NCBI GenBank assembly: GCA_003991915.1
Contig: RQTK01000140.1
Location: 3,458 to 67,457 of the forward strand
DNA: 64,000 nt
Origin: Elysia chlorotica
Taxonomy: Eukaryota > Mollusca > Gastropoda > Plakobranchidae
Reading direction: 5' to 3'
The notes under the pieces were generated by a model. The model searched no databases. It was not told the origin of the DNA and worked only from the letters and a program-made list of their open reading frames with translations. The translations under genes were made by a program, and so were the position numbers. Positions 12,601-24,896 of this stretch are shown here, piece by piece. Numbering within the stretch: the first letter of the stretch is position 1; each line of letters opens with the position of its first letter.

Positions 12601-12960
12601 TAAAGGTACATCTTTATTCTCTATCTATCTTTCTCTTCTTCTCTACATATCTCTTCTTTCTCTTTCCCTCTCTTTTTGTCTTTATTTCTCTCATCTCTCG
12701 ATCTCTCTCTCTCTCTGTCTTGTCTCTTTCTGGCAGTGTGTCTCTACTTCTCTCTACCTCTTCTTCTTCGCTCTTCTCTTCTCTTTTTTACCTTTCTCTT
12801 TTCATTCTCCCTTCCCTCCTCCACATTCTCTGTTCATCTATCTCTGTGTCTGCTTGTCTGTGTGGTGATAAACTTCATATTATCTCTCTCTCTCTTTCTC
12901 TCTATCTTTTCTCACATTTCCAACTCTTATTCTCCCTTTCTCCCTCCCCTCACACTTCCA
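12600..12960. repeat. Long imperfect polypyrimidine (TC-rich) tract
   Basis: About 360 bp of TCTC, TTCT and TCTG repeats lie directly before the acceptor of the exon at 12970. The overlapping Ser/Leu/Phe-rich open frames are translations of the tract. It may act as an extended polypyrimidine tract. Confidence 0.85.
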
Positions 12961-12969
12961 CCCTGCTAG

Positions 12970-13234
12970 GACAGACACTCATGCATCATTACTGCTCAGG
13001 GACACTCTTGCAACAAAAAAGACATCATGCAAGAAAGTCATGAAATAATCATGAGAGACCGTCTTGCACTCAGCCAGCTCCTCTGTGAATCCAGCACACG
13101 CCACGAGGGACTTAAGCTGCCTCCCACATCATCAAACTCCGTGCCCACCCCCACCCCAACCCCTTCCTTCCCCCAATCCCTAGCTGTCCAGATCTTCCCA
13201 GCCTCTCACCCAAACTGTGTGTCGGCCTGGGTGG
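12970..13234 (+). CDS. Internal coding exon of an unrecognised gene
   Basis: A pyrimidine-rich tract ends in CTGCTAG at 12969. A single frame then stays open for 88 codons up to the consensus donor G|GTGAGT at 13235. Entry phase is 0 and exit phase is 1. The translation has ordinary protein composition and three parts: an N-terminal part with several Cys and His (DRHSCIITAQGHSC), a charged middle (HEIIMRDRLALSQLLCESS) and a Pro/Ser/Thr-rich linker (SVPTPTPTPSFPQS), ending ...CVSAWVG. The acceptor, donor and open frame support each other, but neighbouring exons could not be placed and no family is recognised. It could instead belong to a non-coding transcript. Confidence 0.5.
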
Positions 13235-14017
13235 GTGAGTATCAAACTATTGGCGGTTCACAACCAATCAAAAAATAAGTAATTTGAAAACAAACAGCAA
13301 AACCAAACAAACGACAACGATTCCACTGGGTATAGCGGTTCTAGATCAAGAGACCCACTTTAGCTGTAAGATGGTAGTGGTCGGTAAAATTAGTAACAAT
13401 TGTATGGATTTAGACATTCTAGATAATTTTATGAGAACTTCATCAAATTCAAGACTCTGGTGAGAGCAATGATCATTCACATCCATCCGCACTCACTCAT
13501 TCATTTTGAACACATGGTGCATGCCATAAACTTTTATGGAATTTGTCATTATTTCAGCATTACAGAAACTCAGAACGCAGCGCAAAACCAGTCTTACGGA
13601 TTCAAGTAAAGGTCCCCTTTTTATCAGTTTTACAGTACCAGAATTAAATTTTGGGTCATTGAAATATCTCGTTTCCAAAGGCTTCGATACTTTAAAAGTC
13701 GATTTAATACTCATCACATTTTTGCTGTGCAGGCGTTTAGTAGTAAATCCTGAAACCGAATACACGACCGTCTATTTTTTTTTCAACTTTTTGGACTTTT
13801 TAAACTAAAAGCCATTATTTGTATATAATATCCACCAAAGCGTTAAATCATGGTAAAAGTATTGTTCTCGGCGCGCTGATTTCAGCTATGTAGCATTTTC
13901 AGTCATTTACTGTTCCAATCCAAAACTGTGAACAATAAATATTTAAAGGGTAAACATTAGAACAATTTCGTGGCTTGAAAGTTTTCAATAAATCATTGTA
14001 ATACATGTCTGTTGCAG
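13235..14017. other. Probable intronic or intergenic stretch
   Basis: No further exon was linked to the one at 12970-13234. The overlapping 90-codon frames on both strands at 13493-13808 have no domain. Confidence 0.35.
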
Positions 14018-14141
14018 TGACGAAACAACTGTGGTAATGTGTCTGGGGAAATGCATGGGTTCGCAGATCAGAGCCCTGAGCATTATCACCGCCAGGATGC
14101 CTGGTCGATCTGTTAGAGTGGATTCGTGCGTGTTATGTTGA
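14018..14141 (+). CDS. Possible terminal exon, unrecognised
   Basis: The acceptor-like ACATGTCTGTTGCAG ends at 14017. In phase 2 the frame runs DETTVVMCLGKCMGSQ... for 40 codons, with four Cys and basic residues, to a TGA at 14139-14141. It cannot directly follow the exon at 12970-13234, because that exon exits in phase 1. No polyadenylation signal lies close by, and the GA array starts about 90 bases downstream. Confidence 0.22.
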
Positions 14142-14224
14142 GTGTGTACAGAAACAAGAGGGACAGACAGATAGAAAATGGGATACAAGATTGGCACAAA
14201 GTTAATGACGCATCACATGACAGG

Positions 14225-14396
<172 letters not shown>

Positions 14397-14626
14397 ATGT
14401 AGCAAAAAGGGAGGGGGGAGGAGGGAGATAAGAAAAGAGACATGCAGATAACGTGAAAGAGAGATATAGTGGAGTGGAAAAGATGACGAGATTTCAGTAT
14501 TCATTTTAATTCTTATCACACACTTTAGAATATCTCAAGCAATTTATTTGTCTGTATCTCCATCTAACTGGAATTAGCAACTGAACGTTTCTGCAGATAT
14601 TAAGACGAACGTCTACCAAACAGTAT

Positions 14627-14988
14627 TGTATAATGGGTTTCAAGTTACAATAAACATTACTTAACTGGAAACATTACATCGATTTCCTTCGGTTTTGCTG
14701 GTTTTCGTTATGTATAATGGGTTTCAAGTTACAATAAACATTACTTAACTGGAACTACTGGTTGGGTCGGTGTCAGTATAATGTGACCGGCTGAGACAGG
14801 AGTCATGGTATCCCCACCCTGTCTCGTGTGTGGCAGCACATAAAATTGTCAGACGTCCGTCTTGGGGCCCGTCCACGATATAGTCTATAAGTTGCTGACG
14901 TTGGACGTTAAAACCCAACCAACCAAACCAAACCAAACTTAACTGGAAACATTACATCGATTTCTTTCGGTTTTGCTGGTTTTCGTTA
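14627..14988. repeat. 84-bp tandem duplication, second copy split by a SINE
   Basis: Copy 1 is 14627-14710. Copy 2 starts at 14711, is interrupted after 44 bases by the SINE plus its target duplication, and resumes at 14949-14988 with the remaining 40 bases. Removing the SINE and one target duplication restores exactly 84 bp, nearly identical to copy 1 (CTTTCGG against CCTTCGG). Confidence 0.9.
14755..14936 (+). mobile_element. 5'-truncated SINE with 12-bp target-site duplication
   Basis: The body runs CTACTGGTTGGGTCGGTGTC, CATGGTATCCCCACCC, GTGTGTGGCAGCACATAAAA and TTGTCAGACGTC. The tail is TTGCTGACGTTGGACGTTAA followed by AACCCAACCAACC repeats. The tRNA head is absent. ACTTAACTGGAA lies directly on both sides (14743-14754 and 14937-14948). 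The truncated 5' end and the target duplication point to LINE-type retroposition. Confidence 0.9.
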
Positions 14989-16782
14989 TGTATACCTTCA
15001 ATCTTATTTCTGTTTTTTTTTAGAGTAACCCAGTTGAATAAAAAAAGCATATATCAAAGTTATTCCTATGATAAGGCATTTTTTGAAAGCTCTCCAGAAA
15101 AAAGCAATTCTTTGGAGTGGGCTTTAAGACTTTCCACCTCAGATCAATACTTCGGGCTTTTTATAGATATTTTCTGAAATCGTTTTATCATTTATCCTGT
15201 TTATTCAAATTTGTTGGATTATTGTTTTGGAAGCTCATTTCGATATTACATTTTTGTCAAGTGTGTCTAAATGCAATTTTTTCTTAGAATGCATAAATAG
15301 TGTTGAAAGGATCTGTAAATATATTGTCTTTACTCACCGTATACGATACTTCCTTGAACCTAGGAGAGATCTTGGTTTTCCGTAATAAATGATTACTTTT
15401 GTCTTTGAGCAATTAAATGTCTCCATCGATGAATTCCTCTTCACCCTGGACGTTGCGTTGTTCTGTACATCTTACTGAACCTGTCTATTTAGCTATTCGT
15501 GTTCAAAGTTGAGCCATGACAACAGAAAGAACAGACCACTTCTTTTCATCAATACTGATTGGCAGCTTGGGAAAAGCAAAAATTGATCAAATTGCCACCA
15601 GCAGCAACATAATTATGAGAGAGAGCGAGAGAGAGCGAGAGAAGGGGGGGGGGGGAGGGGCGTTTAAAAAAGAAACAAAAAAATCAATGTAAACAAAACT
15701 TTTTAGATATACACAGCACCTTTAGTCCACGTATTCAAAGAAGAAACCAATGTCTGTTCTAAGCTCATGTTATATCGATTTTTAACATGTAGCATGATGT
15801 CTGTAGACATAACTGCATGTGTGCAACACTCAGGCTTGACTCAATCTTCTCACTGTAAAGCGAAATAATTAAAGATTAAATTAACGTAGTGTACTCACCC
15901 GACAATGAAGTAGAGAATGGATTCACTGAGCCAACTTGCTGAAGTGGTAGGCATTATAACTCCAGGTCATGTCATATTTTCGTGACGACATAGATCTAAG
16001 ATAGAGCCTTTTATTTTTTTTGATAGACCGCAACAAAATGCAGCGTTGCCAGTTTCTTAATATCCCAACACCGAGAAAACCGCTTTTTTAGCTCATGAAC
16101 TGAGAGACAACTAAGTTTTCTAATGTGTTAAAACTAATTTCTAGTTGTGTAGACTACACAAGTGTCTAGTTGAACAGACTAAACTGTCTAGATTCAGAGT
16201 TTTGGCCTGTAGTTCGAGCGATAATTCCGAGCATAACAGTCCTCTAACGTAGTTAGCGAGAGACGGAGGGGAGTTGATAACCACTGGCGGAATGGCTGGC
16301 ACTTTCTCCAGAACCTCACTGTGAGCATGAGATATTGATGGTCTCGACAGCACTGACCTATAGAACCATATCCACCTCTAATGCTCTGATATTATTCCTC
16401 CTATAGGGAGCGTAGTTCTACTTCTGGGTTTGTGGGTAAGTTGATGGTTCAGAAAAGGCAGAGGGGGAGGGGGGTGAGAGGACGGATAAACTTATGAGTT
16501 CGGAATGGAGAATAATGCATTAGCCTAATTATACTGTTTATGGCACAGCGACCGTGTGAGGTATGGGCCACTAAGCCCTTGCTCACTCAGTTTTTTTTAT
16601 TTTTTAGGATTGTCATTCCATGCCCCCCCCTCCCCCCACGTACCATTTTTACCCTTATTCCTACCTAATTTAATTTATAAAGACTCTTCTTAACAATCAA
16701 TGTTCTCTCCCTCCAACTTTATCTTTCTCTTGTTGGTTTTCCTATCAGTTCCTCTACTTGTCTGTCGCTTTCTCCCTCACCC

Positions 16783-16786
<4 letters not shown>
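14989..16786. other. Unannotated stretch
   Basis: AT-rich, with a short GA/GC-interrupted tract and a G run at 15619-15660. The 70-codon minus-strand frame at 16141-16353 has no recognisable domain. No supported exon. Confidence 0.4.

Positions 16787-16876
<90 letters not shown>
16787..16876. repeat. (TC)n microsatellite
   Basis: About 45 nearly perfect TC units. It abuts the 5' side of the LINE that follows. Confidence 0.97.
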
Positions 16877-16880
<4 letters not shown>

Positions 16881-16899
16881 TACTTTCCGATATCTGTAT

Positions 16900-19310
16900 C
16901 CGGGAGTAGTAAGGCCTGGGCAGGACGTCCGGTTTACTTCCTGGTATTGAAGATCGTCGCGGCATCGGGTTCCAGTTACGATGCTTGCATAATGCCCCGT
17001 CCATATAAACGTGTCCGCAGCAGTATGTTCCCGCGGTACTCAATGTTCTCACTGAACCTACTGCGGGGGGTGTCCGAGTATCTGGCGGTATATCCAGAGG
17101 GGTCTAAAACCCAACGACTGAGATGGCGGACGAGGACTCTAGACCAGACCAATGGATTTCGCACCACTGCCTTGTGGTTTCCACCAGGGGGTGTAAAGGC
17201 TTGGGGGGTAAAACCTAAAAAAATCTGGAGTGGAACCCCTAAGGCAGTTAATTGTCTCCTTTCTGGCAGCCCCTGCAACCAACCCGGCACCAAGCGTAAA
17301 GCTATGCCTTCCCTTGAGTCTGTCGGCACAGAAAAGAAGGGGACACTATAACTTGGGCAATACACTAGGTTTCCATATTCTTGCGCTGGCATGCGCCATG
17401 GAGAAGTCACAGCGAGAGCACAAACAACTGGCGTAGATTAGGACTCCATGGGTTGTCCTCGTCGGTGGAAGGGACCACAGGTCAGCTACCGCCCGCCCCC
17501 GACCACGGCCTGTTTTAGAAGGTGCCTAGGGTTCAGAGCTTCCATCTCACCATGCAGATCGCCAAAAAGTACGTGCCCAACACAAAGAACATTAAACGAA
17601 GACTCCATCTTTTCCAATAGTAAGCTGGAATGAAAGAACAACGAGAACTGGACTTACCGATGATCTTCATTTTATCGATGATGACTGTTAGAAAGACCGC
17701 AGTAATGGAAGGGAGGTCAGTGAACATGTTGGTTTTGCCGTAAGAAAGTCTCTAATCTGATTGATTGAGCCTCCTTCGAACGGCACAGAGATAGTTCTAG
17801 CATTAAACCTCTCAGCCACACAAAATCCTGTCAACCTTATTTCAGTCAACGCTCCAATAATACAGACCTCAGCTGAAAGTAAGAACCAATTGTAGGAGTC
17901 ACTGGACCTCACCCTAAGCAGACTCCCACCAACAGAGCAAACGTTTCTCTTGGGTAGGCGCAGACGGTGAGTCTTAGCCATCTGTATTGGATCATAATGG
18001 AATTATAAATATGTATGAGAATTGTCAGAGACTGTTAGAACTGTGCTCTTTCTCCAAAAACTCTGTGCAACCAATACATTCTTTGATAATAATAACAGGA
18101 CATACACCGACAACTCTCTGGTTGCGTCGAAATAAAGATAGTTCCAAAGACACTAAAACGAAGCCCCAGCCAAGAATCAACACCGCCAAGCTAGCCTTTC
18201 CCGATAAAAGCCTTGAACTCAACATGGACCTTGGTGAGATTCTAGGCACCGCTCAAAACACTGGCGAGGATAATGCAGAGAACATGACTACGAGCCGACT
18301 ATAGAGGAACTTGGAAAAGCAATTGATGCTCTAGCCAGTAATAAGGCCCCAGGTGAAGATGGTATTCCGCCTATCATCACCAAAAGCGGCAAACTAACCC
18401 TTCTCCAGTCACTCTACTCCCTTCTATGCTACTGCTGGGTGAAGGTAAGGTGTCCCAGGACATGCTAGACGCCACGATCATCCCGGTCTACAAAAATAAA
18501 CGTCACCGTAGAGGTTGTAACATCTACAGAGGGATCTCACACTGAGCATCGTAGACAACGTCCTTTGCTGCGTTGTCCTGGCCCACTTAACTTGCAGGTC
18601 CTAGTGGAACGCATATACCCAGAGTCTCAACGATAGACATGATCTTCTCTCTGCGTCAGCTACAGGAGAAAATTAATGTAGTGAACAGCAGATGCCCCTC
18701 TATGTGGTATTCATAGACCTGACAAAAGTTTTTGACCTTGTTAGCAGGAAAGGGCTTTTCCAGCTGCTTCAAAAGATAGGTTGCCCCCCTGTCCAAAGCT
18801 AGTTAGCATCATTGCCTACTTCCATGTCGATATAAAGGGCACAATCAGCTACGATTGGGAACTCTCAGAACCCTGCGCAATGCTGAGTGGTGTAAAACAG
18901 AGCTGGTCATGTCCACGGAATGAGTGATGTAAGAGTGCCAAAACAAAGCGTGTATGGTTTAGTTGCCTGTGGTAGTCGTCCAACTGATCTACCAGCTCTA
19001 CACTACAGAGATGTATGCAAGCGCAGCATGAAAGCGACAGGAAGCAGTGCAGACTCATGGGAAAGCATTGCAGGAAACAGAAGTGAGTGGAGGCAAGCAG
19101 TGGGCCATGGAGTCAAAACTGGCGTAAGAGAAAGAATCCAACACCTTGAGGAAAGGCGAGCCAAAAGAAAGGAGAGAAAACCAGACCAGTCCTCCCACTC
19201 TCTGCCCCCAACAAACATAAGTTTGTCTCTGACAACTTCGGACGTGACTGCCATGCACGGATTGGACGCCTGAGCCACTGACGACAGAGACGGAGGGATG
19301 CCTACTATTA
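16900..19310 (+). mobile_element. Degraded non-LTR retrotransposon (LINE, endonuclease-RT type)
   Basis: A GC-rich block differs in base use from its AT-rich flanks. 16900-17640 looks like the element's 5' region. Endonuclease remnants follow: VGFAVRKSLI (about 17730), NLISVNAPII, then PRINTAKLAFPDKS (about 18170). The reverse transcriptase follows: EELGKAIDALASNKAPGEDG (18307), VERIYPESQ, and LYVVFIDLTKVFDLVSRKG (about 18700), which carries the motif-A Asp. The 3' end encodes a stretch matching the C-terminal zinc-knuckle-like segment of these elements, FGRDCHARIGRLSH (about 19220), with the two Cys before FGRDC replaced by Ser and Phe. Several frameshifts and internal deletions separate these blocks, and most of the RT palm after motif A is missing. 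It is an inactive copy. The protein-like frames at 16976-17410 fall inside it and are not host genes. Confidence 0.88.
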
Positions 19311-19472
19311 CTGTATTTGTGCTTATTGTCGTTTGCCCTCACCTCTGTTTATTCTTGTCTAAACCATTTTCTCTATAATTTTCTTCACATCCAATAATAA
19401 TGCTCCTGTTTTGCAATGTGTCTTTATCTATGTGTGGGGTCCCCGCCCTCTGCTTGTCATCAACCCTCCTCA

Positions 19473-19476
<4 letters not shown>

Positions 19477-19545
<69 letters not shown>

Positions 19546-19552
19546 CTCTCTT
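19477..19552. repeat. (TC)n microsatellite
   Basis: About 33 TC units followed by an imperfect TTTC-rich tract to about 19620. Confidence 0.96.
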
Positions 19553-19784
19553 TCTTTGTCTCTCTTTTTCTTTCTTTCTTTCACACACATTCTAACTCTT
19601 TCAATTTCTTTCTCTTCCCCTCTATACCCAAATCCAAGTGTTAAGCGTCAGTCTGGTATAAAACAAAGCTCAGACGGCCAGTTACATGAGCATATGCCTG
19701 GTCGACTGAGCATGATAAGATCGATTCGCGCATACTGGTCTGAGTGAGTGAGCTGGAGTGCGATAGTAAAGTGAGTTCTTACAG

Positions 19785-19985
19785 TCCAAAGTCAGCAGCA
19801 GTTACACGTGTTGCCACACACCGACTGCTGGAATACCAAGACTCTGACCTAACCAGTCACGTTATACTGGGGCCGACGCAACCAGTAGGGGATTGTCGAA
19901 ATGGGGAAAAAATACATGTCTTATAGTGAATTTCGAACCGGGGATCTTCCAATTTCGGGAACAGCGCTTCACTACTTACGCTAGT
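19785..19985 (-). mobile_element. SINE, diverged
   Basis: On the minus strand, an A-box-like AGTAGTGAAGCGCTG is followed by a B-box-like CCCCGGTTCGAAATTC, then CTACTGGTTGCGTCGGCC, and then the body segment with CTTGGTATTCCAGCAGTCGG. The tail is eroded. Confidence 0.6.
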
Positions 19986-19989
19986 TTGC

Positions 19990-20169
<180 letters not shown>

Positions 20170-20277
20170 CCTGTTGTGCATGATGTTGAGAAGGTTCTTA
20201 CCCTAACTTTTATAAATGATAAAACAATTTTCAAGTTAAAATAATGGAAAGACCTAACATTTTTATGACACAAACAG

Positions 20278-20395
20278 TGAAATGGGGCTAGTCGAAATCG
20301 GATAAAAAATATTTTGTCGATTGTGGGTTTCGAACCGGGGACCGTTGTTCGATCGTGAGTTTCGAACCGGGGCCTTCTGTTTAAGAGTAAGTGAG
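20278..20395 (-). mobile_element. tRNA-like SINE head remnants, duplicated B box
   Basis: Two B-box-like segments (GTTTCGAACCGGGG, read on the + strand) lie about 37 bases apart at 20328 and 20360. They resemble the minus-strand head of the SINE just upstream and suggest a partial duplication of its head. Confidence 0.45.
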
Positions 20396-21660
20396 AGGTG
20401 AAGGTTATCAGTCATTGACAGGGTTTCCTTAGTTCACATCGTCTGGTCGGTTTGGATTGATCATTGCTCATGAGTATTGTATGACATCTCGGGCGGGGCC
20501 TGTCAATTTCTGCTTGATGGACACCTACGTGTCAGAACCAGGTACCACACAGTGGGCGCACCCTGATGTTCTGCCATCTCATTGATATTTGAAATGAAAA
20601 TAAAGTCGTGTGGTGACAGCTGCTGACATGCTGATGGCTTTTAAATTATTTCAAGCCATTGAGAAAGTCGAATTTGGTTTAGGCTTAAAACTATGTTCCA
20701 GGCTTACAGCAAGGCTGCCTTCTATTTTCGGAAACCCTGAGTTACAGTAATCATGATGTGATTTTGTAAATCGCATATCTATCAGTGGATCAAGAGTAGT
20801 AAGTGGCTAGTTTAAAGGTAAAAGAAAAACTAAGGTATAATCTATTTCTTTCTATATCTCCCCATCTCTCTGTTCACACGTCATCTCAACTCCCGAAAAA
20901 AACTCATTGGTTGTGACAGTCCGACTCTTGGTAGAACAGATATGTAAAATAGGGATTTGCGGTAAATGAACCAAAATGCACACACATTTAATGATGTCAA
21001 GGAAGAAAAGGAGATGTTATGCTGTGCTATTTCTCCCAGAAGTAAAACATTAAAAAAAATTAATATGCCCCCCCCCCCAATCCAGATGAAAAATAGTTAT
21101 AGTCATTTTTTAAACAGTGGACACAAAAAACAAAAATGAGTCTTTTAGAATTAATAAATTCATTATACTGACACCGACTAAACCAGTTGGGGGCCTACGT
21201 ACCACATGTGTCTAGTCGTTATAGCCAGAGGCTTACTTTTTTTAAACAAAGAAAAAACACAGAATAAAACAAGAAGTGATAATATCTCCTTAGTTAGTAA
21301 GTACAAAATAGAAGTTGATTTAGAGGCAGAACCTACAATGTATATTAACCCATAGTCTGATGTATAATTTTACTTATTTCGTGTTTATATTGACCCTTTT
21401 GTCTTAATTATATCCCTTCTAATGCCATCCCATCAATCAGGATAATAATTGTCTCTTATTATGCTTGTTAAAAATTAATTTAGTTATCATTCTACTCATT
21501 TATTTATCAAAGACTGCAACTCCTAGCCAGCATATGTTTAAAAATCTGTGAATTTGGCTAAAGAAACTATTTTTAGGTAAACATAGAGGAAGAGATGGGA
21601 GATCGGAGAGGAATGACTCAGAGTGAGGTTAATACATATATAATTGTGTGTGTGCAGAGA
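20396..21660. other. Unannotated stretch with a SINE scrap
   Basis: A C run lies at 21068-21078. A short SINE-body remnant (ACTGACACCGACTAAACCAG, minus orientation) lies at 21168-21230. No exon is supported. Confidence 0.4.
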
Positions 21661-21670
21661 CAGAGAGAGA

Positions 21671-21741
<71 letters not shown>
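21661..21741. repeat. (GA)n microsatellite
   Basis: About 38 GA units with one GT interruption, followed by a short G-rich stretch. Confidence 0.96.
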
Positions 21742-21743
<2 letters not shown>

Positions 21744-23082
21744 GGGGAGGGGTGGATTTCGGCTCGGATAATTGAAAGGGAAGTAACTGCAGAAAAATCT
21801 TTGTCTTGGCGTTTATAAAATGCACTCCCTTGTGTTATTGAAAACCTTAGTCACAAAATAAAGATAGACACTATCGCTATTTGTAATTCTAACGTCATAG
21901 ATTTTAGTTTACGTTGAGAAAGCCGAACTTTCACACACCGAACTGCGCGGCGAGCACCCACTTCATTAAAATAATATACCCACATGTTCCCCATCAACTC
22001 TTGAAACAAATTTTGGTAAGATATTTTTTTAAACAAGCTAGTAACTTTGATCATATCTGTTTTCAGTTAAACAGTCACTCGCTCACAACGCTAGCGTAGT
22101 ATACAATGACATTGTTGCACGCGCTACAATGCGTTTTCATACTAAGCCTTCTTGTCTTAGCTTATTGGTTTACTCCTGGGTGACATTTCTCTTGCTCCGT
22201 CCCTTGACGTTGTCCACGTAAACTAGGTAAGGACGTCCTCCACTGCTCCTGCCTTAGATCTCTCCCTGTAGAAAATCGTTCATTAGCGTGGATTTACGTC
22301 TCCAGGTGTTTCCAAAGAATTCTAATTTTCCTTTTTGTTTTACAACGCCTACAAAAAGTCTCAGTACATTTAATCCATTAGGTATATTCTGGTCTGCTTT
22401 TTTCTGCCAGGACTACCCACATAAAATATTTCATTATTTTTAGTTGGACCTGTTTAACGTCAAAGAGGTCAGTATATGTGGTGTTCCATCCACTTTTTGC
22501 TTTTTAATCTTGGTATAATAACTGCACAAGTGCGACGAGGTGGGTTGAGAAAGTCCATGGTTGTAATGAGAGTGTCAAACAATTGAACATGATTCAAGCT
22601 CTCATAATGCATATTTTACTGTATTTAATGGAAATTATAATAATGTTCCTTTTTGATTTTCCGGAAGTTCCCTTATATCAAGACCTGGAGGGCCCATTAA
22701 CACTGTACCTCTACTGGTGCTGACTCCATCCTGCTCCTCTGCCACCTCCTGCCCTACCTTTGTTTTTAAACTGTCCAGCAAAATGCACGTTTGGAATGAC
22801 TGTTCGTTGCTGTCGCTCTGTTGTTGTTGCAGTTTTTTTTTGTTTCGTCACTTTTGTGCAAAATAACCAGCTCGTTTGTTCCAGTATTCTGATCATTGAT
22901 AAAGATATTTCATACTTTGCAGGAAAGTACATGTACTGCTTGAAAGGCTTTGTGACAACCCATTATCACCAGATATAATTATAGTGATTTTATAGTCCTT
23001 TTGGTTTACCACTCTTAGTTAAATAATGATTTTTTTCCTACTTCGTGCCTCAATGGATCCGGCTCTGTGGGTTTTGTTTTTA
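21742..23082. other. Unannotated stretch
   Basis: No supported exon. The 70-codon frames at 22711-22978 overlap on opposite strands and lack domains. Confidence 0.4.
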
Positions 23083-23137
23083 TATTATTATTATTGTTAT
23101 TGTTATTATTATCATCATCATCATTATTATCATTTTG

Positions 23138-23221
<84 letters not shown>
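23083..23221. repeat. (ATT)n microsatellite
   Basis: Imperfect ATT/GTT/ATC units become perfect ATT and run into the assembly gap. Confidence 0.97.
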
Positions 23222-23351
23222 NNNNNNNNNNNNNNNNNNNNNNNNNNNNNNNNNNNNNNNNNNNNNNNNNNNNNNNNNNNNNNNNNNNNNNNNNNNNNNN
23301 NNNNNNNNNNNNNNNNNNNNNNNNNNNNNNNNNNNNNNNNNNNNNNNNNNN
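23222..23351. other. Assembly gap (130 N)
   Basis: A run of 130 N lies between an ATT array and a GTGG/G-run sequence at 23352-23370. The flanks suggest that sequencing or assembly failed in simple repeats. The true length is unknown, and open frames crossing it are meaningless. Confidence 0.98.
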
Positions 23352-23469
23352 GTGGTGGGGGGGGGGGGGGACAGCTTGAAAAAAATGTTTAAAAAAAACA
23401 ATATAAAAATAAATGATGTTGTTGATAATATTTTATTTTATATAAACAGTTAAAGCGCAATGCGAAAAG

Positions 23470-24100
23470 AAAGAACTGCTGCTGAATGTTCAAAAGACTA
23501 CAATTGTCAACATCGACAGGTGCAGCTATGTAACAGATGTGATATTAAACGTAGAAAAGGTGGGACAATTCTAAAACCTAGGCTGTAGGACTGGCGGAGA
23601 CGGAGACGGCTAAGACGGAGACGGCTAATGCTCAGTGGAAATAAATAAGAGAATATCAACAGCACTGGCACAAATAAAAAGACAACAAAATGAAAAAAAA
23701 ACCCAGTGAAAATCATAAGATTGGGCTTATTCCAAATTGTAACATATGGATGTGAAGGGTGAACAATGTCAAAAGCAGATAAAAAAGAAACGGTGTTCTT
23801 TTGAACATAATGATGAAATGCTAAAAAAACAACCTAAGATCAAAACCAAAATAATTGGCGTTTGAATTCCATTAAAGAAAGAAAACTTAAACACGTTGGG
23901 CACCTTTAAAGACATGAAAGTTTGGAAAAACATATCCTCGAAGCAAAGCTGGGGGCAAAGTGAAGGCAGGACAGACCTTCAAGAAAGTGGATGTATAACA
24001 TCAGGGACTGACTACAAAGTAGGCCCAGCGAGGCAGAAAGGATCGCTAAAGACAGAAAGCTAAAGGAGGTTACGTCAGACACTACTAACAAACCATCATA
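23470..24100 (+). mobile_element. LINE fragment, C-terminal part of reverse transcriptase ORF
   Basis: Ordered remnants can be read across several frames: KTTIVNIDR (23495), INKRISTALAQIKR (23643), TYGCEGWTMSKADKKE (about 23745), then KHVGHL-RHESLEKHILEAK (about 23893). A final stretch resembles the usual TGLS..A.R.A.DR..W end of non-LTR ORF2. It is similar at nucleotide level to the minus-strand fragment at 3640-4060. It is 5'-truncated with several stops and frameshifts. It ends near short GAT/AAT repeats at 24105-24210. Confidence 0.78.
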
Positions 24101-24682
24101 ATGACTATGACGATGATGATTGGTCATTGTGTTGATAATGGCGCTTATTTTAATTATGATAACAATAATTATAAAAAATAACAACAATGATGAAGATGCA
24201 GAAGATAAATGATCATGGATATTGCATTTTTCTCCAGACCTAAATATTTCAATATAATTATTCGCTTTCTTTATTTGTTGTGGTGTGCCTTTGCAGACTT
24301 CTGTATCATATATTTCCCCGTCTCTGGATCACCTGTAAAAAGGAATATACATAAACGTGTCTGGTGACTGGTAAACAGGTATAACAATGAATACAAAATA
24401 TTGTGCGGACAAACCTCAAGCCTACAGTACGGCTTAATCAGTAAAAAATTACAAAATTCACATCGTATCCAAGTCCCTCTATTAATACATATAATAATAT
24501 GTCTTTCTTCTATCTGAAATTTTGCCTTATAGTTTTTGCATCTGCGATGCATTTGTAGCCCATAAGTTACAGATAGAGATACAGTCATAACTGGTATGGC
24601 AGCTAATTTAGTTGGCCACCTTCAGATATACTCCATTGGTTTAGATACAAAGGTAGCAAAGAGCATCACTAGTAGAATGTCA
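24101..24682. other. Unannotated AT-rich stretch
   Basis: Simple-sequence remnants lie at the start. The remainder shows no supported exon. Confidence 0.4.
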
Positions 24683-24770
24683 CTGGTTGGGTCGGTGTTT
24701 ATTATTATAACGTGGCCGGCTGAGTAAAAAAAAGTAAAATTTTCTCTGCTGTCTCTGTGTGGGATCAAAA
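24683..24770 (+). mobile_element. SINE body fragment
   Basis: ACTGGTTGGGTCGGTGT is followed by AACGTGGCCGGCTGAG and TGTCTCTGTGTGGG, the central part of the family. The head and tail are missing. Confidence 0.6.
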
Positions 24771-24796
24771 AACTTATTTATAATTACTAAATGTGT

Positions 24797-24805
24797 ATAG
24801 TGTAT

Positions 24806-24841
<36 letters not shown>

Positions 24842-24896
24842 ATTTGTATAATGTATACACACACACACACAAACACACACACATATATATATATAG
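24797..24896. repeat. Duplicated (CA)n/(TA)n block
   Basis: Two similar units, each a GTATA(CA)n, AA, (CA)n, (TA)n series, lie in tandem at about 24800-24845 and 24850-24896. Confidence 0.9.

Noticed and set aside
16976-17410. Long overlapping frames on both strands in GC-rich sequence
   Set aside because: They lie in the 5' region of the degraded LINE at 16900-19310; no host gene evidence.
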